Below are positions 16,015 through 20,433 of a DNA stretch of 20,433 nucleotides, one piece after another; position 1 is the first letter of the stretch; every line of letters begins with the position of its first letter. This DNA comes from an uncultured Bacilli bacterium (lineage in GTDB: Bacteria; Bacillota_I; Bacilli_A; RF39; UBA660). The notes below the pieces were generated by a model that ran no database searches, had not been told where the DNA came from, and was given only the letters and a program-made list of their open reading frames with translations. The stretch spans positions 1 through 20,433 of the forward strand of contig CALVMI010000100.1 in the NCBI GenBank assembly GCA_944345045.1, in the 5' to 3' direction. Position numbers and translations under genes: made by a program.

Positions 16015-17901
16015 TGCCATAAATTTACATACTAATGAAGCAATTTCCGTTGGATTTTCAATTGGTAAACCCTCAATCATTCTGGCTTCTGCATATAAAA
16101 CTTTTGCATAGTCTTGTAGTTCTTTTTTGTTTTTCTTGCCTAACTTTTTTAGAGTTTTGGCAATTTCATGATTTTGATTAATTTCTAAGACTTTAGAAGC
16201 TTTTAGGCCATTATTAAGTGGCATATTACTTAAAGTTTTTTCCATTTCCACAGAAATTTCGCCTTTACTACTTAAACATACTGGATGTTCTTTTAATTTA
16301 TTTGTGAAACGTATTTCCGTTACTTCTGAAATAGATTCTTTCATAATATCAAACATTTCTTTAGCTTCTTCATTAGCTTTCTTTAGTTCTTCTTTTTCTT
16401 CTTCTGTATCGAAATCCGTGTTCTCACCACATACATTAACAAAATTTTTCTCTGAATAGTTTCTTAATGTCATGAAAACAAATTCATCAACTTGATCTGT
16501 ACAATAAAGCACTTCATACCCTTTTTCTTTAGCAGATTCTACCTGTGGAAGCATTTTGATTTGACCAATAGTTTCTCCACAAGCATAGTAAATGTTTTTT
16601 TGATCTTCTTTCATATGATTTACATATTCTTTTAAAGTCGTTGTTTTTTCATCAATTGAAGAAGTGTAAATCAATAAATCTTGCAATTTATCTTTATGCA
16701 TTCCAAAGTCGTTATAAATTCCATATTTTAATTGAAGTCCAAAATCTTTAAAGAATTTTTCGTAATCTTCTTTCTTTTCTTCCAACATTGTTTCTAATTC
16801 TTTTTTGATTTTATTTTCAATGGAATTCGCGATTGTTTTTAAAATACGATTTTGTTGTAGTGTTTCTCTTGAGATATTTAATGTTAAATCTGGGCTATCA
16901 ACGACACCTTTTACAAAGCTAAAATAGTCTGGTAGTAAATCAGCGCATTTTTCCATGATAAGAACACCGTTTGAATAAAGTTGTAATCCTTTTTCATACT
17001 CTTTTGAATAGTAATCATATGGTGCATGGCTTGGAATATATAGTAAAGCAGTATATTCAAATGTTCCTTCAGCCTTAATATGCATGTGTCTTAAAGGTGT
17101 TTCATAATCATTAAATTTATCTTTATAGAATGTATTATAATCTTCATCACTTACATTTTTCTTTTCTCTTCGCCATATTGGGGTGAGTGAGTTGATTACT
17201 TCAATTTCTGTGACGGTTTCGTATTCATCTTCATCTGATTCATTTTTCTTATCTTTTAAATGAGTATGACTTACTTCCATTTTTATAGGATAAGTTATGT
17301 AATCACTGTATTTACGAACTAAAGATTCTATTTCGTAAGTCTCTAAATATTTAGAATAGTTTTCTTCTTCACTATCTGGTTTAATTGTTAAGATTACTTC
17401 TGTTCCAAAAGTATCTTTGTCAGCAGGAGAAATAGTATATCCATCTATACCACTTGATTCCCATTTATTTGCTTCATCGCTTCCGTATTTTCTACTGATA
17501 ACTTCTACTTTTTCAGCAACCATAAATGCAGAATAAAAACCAACACCAAATTGACCTATAATGTCAATGTTTTTCTTATGCTCATTTTCTGTTTTAAATT
17601 CTTCAGAACCCGATTTAGCAATCGTACCAAGATTTGTTTCTAATTCCTCTTTACTCATTCCGATACCATTGTCTTTAATGGTTAATGTTCTTTTATCTTT
17701 ATCAACATTCAAGAAAATCTCAAAATCTTTTTTGTTTACTTTGATTTTCTTATCTGTTAAAGACATGTAATGCAGTTTATCAATCGCATCACTTGCATTT
17801 GAAATAATTTCTCTTAAAAAGATTTCTTTATTTGTATAGATAGAATTAATCATTAAATTCATTAATTTTTTGGATTCTGTTTTAAATTCTTTTTTCTTCA
17901 A
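16009..17901 (-). CDS. htpG: Chaperone HtpG (bacterial Hsp90)
   Basis: 630 residues, full length. N-terminal GHKL ATPase: NASDAIDK (35-42), DNGIGM (77-82), GQFGVGFYSAF (116-126). The middle domain has LTPIWRREKKNVSDEDYNTFYK and LTLNISRETLQQNRIL (catalytic Arg loop), and a C-terminal dimerisation domain ends IASLVCKFMAK. HtpG is an ATP-driven cytosolic chaperone for late folding steps. The start is a TTG at 17901 behind GAAGGTG; the ATG seven bases upstream is out of frame and stops after two codons. It is a single-gene unit with a CIRCE operator over its promoter and a strong terminator, so heat-shock control by HrcA is expected. Confidence 0.96.
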   Translation of the reverse strand: MKKKEFKTESKKLMNLMINSIYTNKEIFLREIISNASDAIDKLHYMSLTDKKIKVNKKDFEIFLNVDKDKRTLTIKDNGIGMSKEELETNLGTIAKSGSEEFKTENEHKKNIDIIGQFGVGFYSAFMVAEKVEVISRKYGSDEANKWESSGIDGYTISPADKDTFGTEVILTIKPDSEEENYSKYLETYEIESLVRKYSDYITYPIKMEVSHTHLKDKKNESDEDEYETVTEIEVINSLTPIWRREKKNVSDEDYNTFYKDKFNDYETPLRHMHIKAEGTFEYTALLYIPSHAPYDYYSKEYEKGLQLYSNGVLIMEKCADLLPDYFSFVKGVVDSPDLTLNISRETLQQNRILKTIANSIENKIKKELETMLEEKKEDYEKFFKDFGLQLKYGIYNDFGMHKDKLQDLLIYTSSIDEKTTTLKEYVNHMKEDQKNIYYACGETIGQIKMLPQVESAKEKGYEVLYCTDQVDEFVFMTLRNYSEKNFVNVCGENTDFDTEEEKEELKKANEEAKEMFDIMKESISEVTEIRFTNKLKEHPVCLSSKGEISVEMEKTLSNMPLNNGLKASKVLEINQNHEIAKTLKKLGKKNKKELQDYAKVLYAEARMIEGLPIENPTEIASLVCKFMAK

Positions 17902-17922
17902 TTTTCCATCACCTTCTATTTA

Positions 17923-17951
17923 AGTTTAGCACCTTATGTTAGCAATGTCAA
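17923..17951 (-). promoter_or_regulatory. Promoter of htpG
   Basis: -35 TTGACA (17946-17951), 17 bases, -10 TAAACT (17923-17928). The -35 lies within the CIRCE element. Confidence 0.8.
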
Positions 17952-17965
17952 TACGAGAGTGCTAA
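17939..17965. promoter_or_regulatory. CIRCE operator (HrcA binding site)
   Basis: TTAGCAATG - 9 bases - GAGTGCTAA. The right arm is a 9/9 match to the CIRCE consensus and the left arm 7/9, with the canonical 9-base spacer. Another left half-site, TTAGCAC, lies at 17926-17932 next to the -10. HrcA bound here would cover the -35 box and repress htpG until heat shock. Confidence 0.85.
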
Positions 17966-18014
17966 TAGTATGTTGATCATTTGTTCTGTTTTCAAAGATT
18001 TAAATTATTTTTGT

Positions 18015-18575
18015 TTATCTTAATTTTAAAAATAATAATAATTCTGGCTTTTTGTCTAAAATATGTATGACTGAGGAGCGATATAATTCGAAAAATTTTG
18101 TTGTAATTTACTTAATGCTATTTCCTTTATTGAAATTATTGCTTCTATTGAAATTGCATATCTAATATCATTATATAAATATTTCATTATAACTTTCCGG
18201 TTCTTCTCGCTCAGCCATTTTTTATCGTTTGTGCATCACCAATCATCGATTTTCCGAATCTATTTTTAGCTGCTATACTTTTTTGCTTTTAAAATCTAGT
18301 AATCAAATTACTAAATTCATTCCAACCTATTTTTCCATCTTTTTGTAATCTACCAACAACTATACCGGTAGTAATATTATTTTCTAATGTAGATTTTATT
18401 CTTTTAGATTCGCTAGATTTATTAATTTTTGAATATTTAGGGTGTAAATGCATATAATAATAATCATTTTTACTTCTCCTATTCTATTTCCAATTTAGTT
18501 ATTAATTTAATAAAATCTGCAATTTTTTATTCCTAATTCTTTATGAATTATCTTATACGTATATTGATTAGATTT
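18015..18575 (-). pseudogene. Decayed coding remnant with several frameshifts, identity unknown
   Basis: No intact gene exists here, but the minus strand reads as protein in pieces that change frame. In order these include YKIIHKELGIKN, then ADFIKLITKLEIE, a stretch of about 55 codons ending TTGIVVGRLQKDGKIGWNEF then SNLITRF, then SIAAKNRFGKSMIGDAQTIK, then YLYNDIRYAISIEAIISIKE and ALSKLQQN, then SSVIHILDKKPELLLFLKLR ending at TAA 18015-18017. An AGGAGA site and ATG lie near 18475 but open only a 23-codon frame. There may be more than one original gene. I cannot name the family. Nothing else is visible between the CIRCE (17965) and 18015. Confidence 0.5.
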
Positions 18576-18620
18576 GCTAAAACAAAAAGGAATGTCAACA
18601 AATTATCTATGTTAACATCC
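18576..18620 (-). terminator. Hairpin terminator (possibly bidirectional)
   Basis: GGATGTTAAC (18620-18611, minus) pairs with GTTGACATTCC (18599-18589) with one bulge and one wobble, an 11-base loop, and then TTTTTGTTTT on the minus strand. The plus strand side is followed by CTTTATTTTC. It would end transcripts from the SEC-C remnant. 18621-18744 shows no gene. Confidence 0.65.
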
Positions 18621-18744
18621 CTTTATTTTCAAGGTGTTTTAGCTATAATTATTTTTTTATGTGGGCAAAAATAAATTTTTACCACTTTTCGCTACCAATA
18701 TTATTTATTAATTTTTGTGGAAACACCTTTATAATTCCTTTGTT

Positions 18745-18906
18745 TTATGCGTTTTTTCCGCAACATTGTTTATATTTCTTTCCCGAACCACATGGCTTTT
18801 TATAGTAGGTATTTTGGTAGCTTCTCATAGCATTTTGTGGCTTTTTGGGGCTATTAAAAGCACTTGAGGTCTTCCGACAGCACCACAGAGTTTGACCGGA
18901 AGGTAT
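18745..18906 (-). pseudogene. SEC-C (SecA C-terminal zinc motif) remnant
   Basis: A minus-strand frame, open from 18906 to the TAA at 18745-18747, ends [18 protein letters not shown]. This is the zinc-binding SEC-C pattern but lacks the first Cys-Pro pair of [14 protein letters not shown]. The only ATG (18828) gives 27 residues with no clear ribosome site. Over a 41-base stretch it matches the true secA end (20250 on) at 32 positions. It could be a diverged partial duplicate of the secA tail, or the end of a separate SEC-C protein eroded upstream. Confidence 0.6.
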
Positions 18907-18920
18907 CTAAAAAGGTATCT
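18902..18920 (+). repeat. Left GGTATC direct-repeat pair
   Basis: GGTATCT at 18902-18908 and again at 18914-18920, a period of 12 bases. The block AAGGTATCTAAAAAGGTATC recurs with one mismatch at 20167-20186 in the same orientation. Confidence 0.65.
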
Positions 18921-18975
18921 AAAATACTTTTTTAACGATTTTTCACAATTTTTTAGCAAGCTTTTTATGGGATGC

Positions 18976-19004
18976 AAAAAAGATGATTGATCCAACCATC
19001 TTTT
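18976..19004 (-). terminator. Rho-independent terminator after the DUF4190-like gene
   Basis: AAAAGATGGTTG / CAATCATCTTTT 12-bp stem (one wobble) with a 3-base loop, then a T run, four bases after the gene end. Confidence 0.85.
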
Positions 19005-19008
19005 AAGC

Positions 19009-19620
19009 TTAATATGCTGAAGCTTCTATTATTTTAAATGCTGCAGCTTTCATCCCATCAATTTTTGAATCTTCTATGTAAGTAAATATTTCAAAATTTT
19101 GAGTTTGACCAGCACTTAAATCATTAGCATATACATAATCTTCATCTATTCTATTTCCATTTGCATCTACAGCTTCTATATGAAATGAATATGATTTCTT
19201 TTTGTCAGTAATGTTTTTGACTGTAACGACCATCTTACTATCAGTTAAACCATATTCATCTTTAGATATTTGTAGATCTCCTAATGTAACATTTGCCTCA
19301 GTTTTTAAAACCTCTTCTGTACTATTACCGGTAATCTTATCTAATTCCTTTGATGTTTCATCAATTGCATCAGATACAGCGCTTTGCATTGCCAAAGTTA
19401 TTACTATCGATAAAATTCCTAAAACTATTCCAGCAATTGCCTTCCCTTTCCCTACTTTCTTTACAATTCCAATAATTCCAAATATTAATGCTAATATTCC
19501 TATAAAAAATGCAATATTATTTATTATTGGAATGAAAGATAAAACTACACCAATGATTCCTAAGACCATTCCAGCAGTAGCCAATCCACTGCTATTCTTT
19601 TTCTCTACGCTTTCGCTCAT
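19009..19620 (-). CDS. DUF4190-type membrane protein with an extracytoplasmic beta domain
   Basis: 203 residues. A short hydrophilic N-terminus is followed by the DUF4190 pattern of Gly-rich membrane helices: SGLATAGMVLGIIGVVLSFI (about 11-30), IAFFIGILALIFGIIGIVKK, then GKAIAGIVLGILSIVITLAM. After a helical linker comes an outward-facing beta domain of the FxLYD/DUF4352 kind (VTLGDLQISKDEYGL, MVVTVKNITDKKKSYSF, YANDLSAGQTQNFEIFTY). It has no lipobox. AAAGGAGG precedes the ATG at 19620. It is transcribed away from the XRE regulator gene, with two operator repeats between them. Similar gene pairs occur in lysogeny modules of Firmicutes prophages (general knowledge); function here is not shown. 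Confidence 0.8.
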   Translation of the reverse strand: MSESVEKKNSSGLATAGMVLGIIGVVLSFIPIINNIAFFIGILALIFGIIGIVKKVGKGKAIAGIVLGILSIVITLAMQSAVSDAIDETSKELDKITGNSTEEVLKTEANVTLGDLQISKDEYGLTDSKMVVTVKNITDKKKSYSFHIEAVDANGNRIDEDYVYANDLSAGQTQNFEIFTYIEDSKIDGMKAAAFKIIEASAY

Positions 19621-19631
19621 GCTCTACCTCC

Positions 19632-19652
19632 TTTCATTATAATTATATCACA
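19632..19652 (-). promoter_or_regulatory. Likely promoter of the DUF4190-like gene
   Basis: An extended -10, TGATATAAT, lies about 20 bases before the ATG, with no good -35. The operator repeats begin directly upstream, where a -35 would be. Confidence 0.5.
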
Positions 19653-19655
19653 CAT

Positions 19656-19695
19656 CTCACCGAATGAGTGAGTATATTTTCACCGAATAAGTGAG
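19656..19695. promoter_or_regulatory. Tandem operator between the divergent XRE and DUF4190-like genes
   Basis: Two 17-bp sites, CTCACCGAATGAGTGAG (19656-19672) and TTCACCGAATAAGTGAG (19679-19695), start 23 bases apart. Each is an inverted repeat YTCAC-N7-GTGAG. The position between divergent starts suggests that the XRE protein binds here and controls both directions (inference). Confidence 0.75.
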
Positions 19696-19725
19696 AAAAT
19701 ATTATTAGAAAGGTGTGATGCTATA

Positions 19726-19977
19726 TTGATAAATAAAAATGATGAAAATTATGTTTACTATCTTGTAGCAACGAACCTTAAAAAGCAAAGAAAAACCAAA
19801 GGACTAACCCAACACAAATTTGCAGAACTATGTAATTATAGCGATGGATTCATAATGAATATTGAAAGTGAAAAATATTATCAAACATTTAGTTTAGGAA
19901 CTTTATGGAAATTTGCAGAAGTATTAAATATTGATATAAGAGAATTGTTTAAACCAATAGATGAGGAAGATAATTAA
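19726..19977 (+). CDS. XRE-family helix-turn-helix regulator
   Basis: 83 residues, essentially a single HTH_3 domain: VATNLKKQRKTKGLTQHKFA then ELCNYSDGFIMNIESEKYYQTFSLGTLWKFAEVLNIDIRELF. The recognition helix is about YSDGFIMNIE. No Met codon is available in frame; a TTG at 19726, 10 bases behind AAAGGTG, is the start, and low initiation would suit a repressor. It is the only intact gene on the plus strand. It is divergent from the DUF4190-like gene, with paired operator sites between them, and followed by a hairpin terminator. It is probably an autoregulator of this two-gene cassette. Confidence 0.88.
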   Translation: MINKNDENYVYYLVATNLKKQRKTKGLTQHKFAELCNYSDGFIMNIESEKYYQTFSLGTLWKFAEVLNIDIRELFKPIDEEDN

Positions 19978-19997
19978 AAAAGGTGTTATCTTTTTTT
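19967..19997 (+). terminator. Rho-independent terminator after the XRE gene
   Basis: AAGATAA (19967-19973) and TTATCTT (19986-19992) form a 7-bp stem spanning the stop codon, followed by a run of T. Confidence 0.65.
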
Positions 19998-20026
19998 ATT
20001 TGTGCTCTAAGCCACTTTGGCAACGG

Positions 20027-20093
20027 ACACAATTTTATATTATTTTAAAGCAAAATTGCTTGCAAACCCTTATAAATAAAGGAAAAATTGTGT
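20027..20093. repeat. Inverted repeat with inner hairpins, no gene
   Basis: ACACAATTTT (20027-20036) and AAAATTGTGT (20084-20093) are perfect 10-base complements. Between them lie GCAAAATTGC and CCTTATAAATAAAGG, each able to form a small hairpin. The role is unknown: it could be an element end, a structured RNA or part of a recombination site. No coding signal is seen in 19998-20130. Confidence 0.45.
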
Positions 20094-20135
20094 TTTAATA
20101 TCTTACTAAAAAATTGCGAATTTATCACTAAAAAG

Positions 20136-20187
20136 GGTATCTAGATACCTTTTAGATACTCATCAGAAGGTATCCAAAAAGGTATCT
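20136..20187 (+). repeat. Right GGTATC repeat cluster with a 14-bp palindrome
   Basis: It contains the perfect palindrome GGTATCTAGATACC (20136-20149), an inverted copy AGATAC (20154-20159), and the direct pair GGTATCC (20169-20175) and GGTATCT (20181-20187) with the same 12-base period as the left pair at 18902-18920. Confidence 0.65.
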
Positions 20188-20216
20188 AAAGTATATTCCG
20201 AAGTATTTAGAGCATG

Positions 20217-20243
20217 AAAAAAGCCCGTAATTACTGGGCTTTT
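20217..20243 (-). terminator. Rho-independent terminator after secA
   Basis: AAAAGCCC / GGGCTTTT stem with a short loop (AGTAATTAC) and a T run on the minus strand, two bases after the secA stop. Confidence 0.88.
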
Positions 20244-20244
20244 A

Positions 20245-20433
20245 CTACTTTCCACAACATTGTTTGTACTTTTTCCCACTTCCACATGGACATGGGTCGT
20301 TACGGCCAACCTTTTTTTCTTTTTTTACAGGAGCTTTCTTTTCTGTTTCTTTAGAATCGTTAGCCTTTCCTTTAATTGTTTGTTTACGGTCAGAATTTTG
20401 TTCAATATTCGCTTTTAGTAAGAATTGAGAAAT
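20245..20433 (-). CDS. secA: Preprotein translocase SecA, C-terminal end (partial)
   Basis: The last 62 codons of a minus-strand gene that enters from the right edge. After a short hydrophobic end of the helical scaffold ([12 protein letters not shown]) comes a charged Lys/Glu-rich linker (about 30 residues) and the SEC-C zinc motif [21 protein letters not shown]. The Cys-Pro-Cys and Cys-Cys ligands are complete, so the SecB/ribosome/lipid-binding tail is intact. SecA is the ATPase motor of the Sec secretion pathway. The length and linker fit SecA better than a free-standing SEC-C protein, but the motor domain is outside the window. It stops with TAG and is followed by a terminator. Confidence 0.88.
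   Translation of the reverse strand: MSQFLLKANIEQNSDRKQTIKGKANDSKETEKKAPVKKEKKVGRNDPCPCGSGKKYKQCCGK

Noticed and set aside
19202..19642. 146-codon plus-strand frame opposite the DUF4190-like gene
   Set aside because: Antisense shadow of Gly/Ile/Val-rich membrane codons; no ribosome site or homology signal, and the minus-strand gene has a strong ribosome site and terminator.
1..20433. CRISPR arrays, tRNA and rRNA genes
   Set aside because: No regularly spaced repeats, tRNA-like cloverleaf or rRNA segments seen on either strand by eye.

Overview
The window is AT-rich DNA with almost every gene on the minus strand. The gene set suggests a small-genome, low-GC Gram-positive bacterium (Firmicutes/Bacilli or a Mollicutes-like gut lineage). 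That placement is an inference from gene content and base composition, not from a marker phylogeny. Genetic code 11 is supported: tilS and nnrD end in TGA, and a complete RF2 gene (prfB) is present whose own +1 frameshift site uses TGA.

Layout, low to high coordinates. (1) 1-1440: a broken surface or secreted protein gene whose signal-peptide frame is interrupted at a run of ten G, then a Bax-inhibitor-1 family membrane protein. (2) 1503-7741: an apparently continuous operon read parA - parB - mscS-like - DUF951 - abgT-like transporter - ychF - Tam41-like cytidylyltransferase. Most junctions overlap or are a few bases apart. (3) 7745-8790: a small accessory patch holding an inverted repeat, a frameshifted and truncated tyrosine recombinase, and an unknown 132-residue protein. 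(4) 8807-12180: tilS-ftsH with one promoter. This FtsH has a Rho_N-like C-terminal tail. (5) 12194-14202: prfB (programmed frameshift) and yitT. (6) 14212-15966: a small unknown protein, then nnrD and a GNAT acetyltransferase. (7) 15983-17965: htpG under a CIRCE (HrcA) operator, with its own terminator. (8) 17966-20216: an accessory region. It holds a heavily decayed coding remnant, a SEC-C (SecA tail-like) remnant, then a DUF4190-type membrane protein divergent from an XRE regulator with a shared tandem operator. GGTATC direct repeats with a 12-bp period lie on both sides of this pair. (9) 20217-20433: the 3' end of secA and its terminator.

The core is chromosome-partitioning and housekeeping biology: ParAB, a mechanosensitive channel, translation (RF2, TilS, YchF), proteostasis (FtsH, HtpG) and metabolite repair (NnrD). 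The most unusual items are four: the poly-G interrupted secreted protein gene, the mitochondrial-type CDP-diacylglycerol synthase next to ychF, the Rho_N-like tail on FtsH, and the repeat-flanked regulator/membrane-protein cassette at the 3' end of secA.
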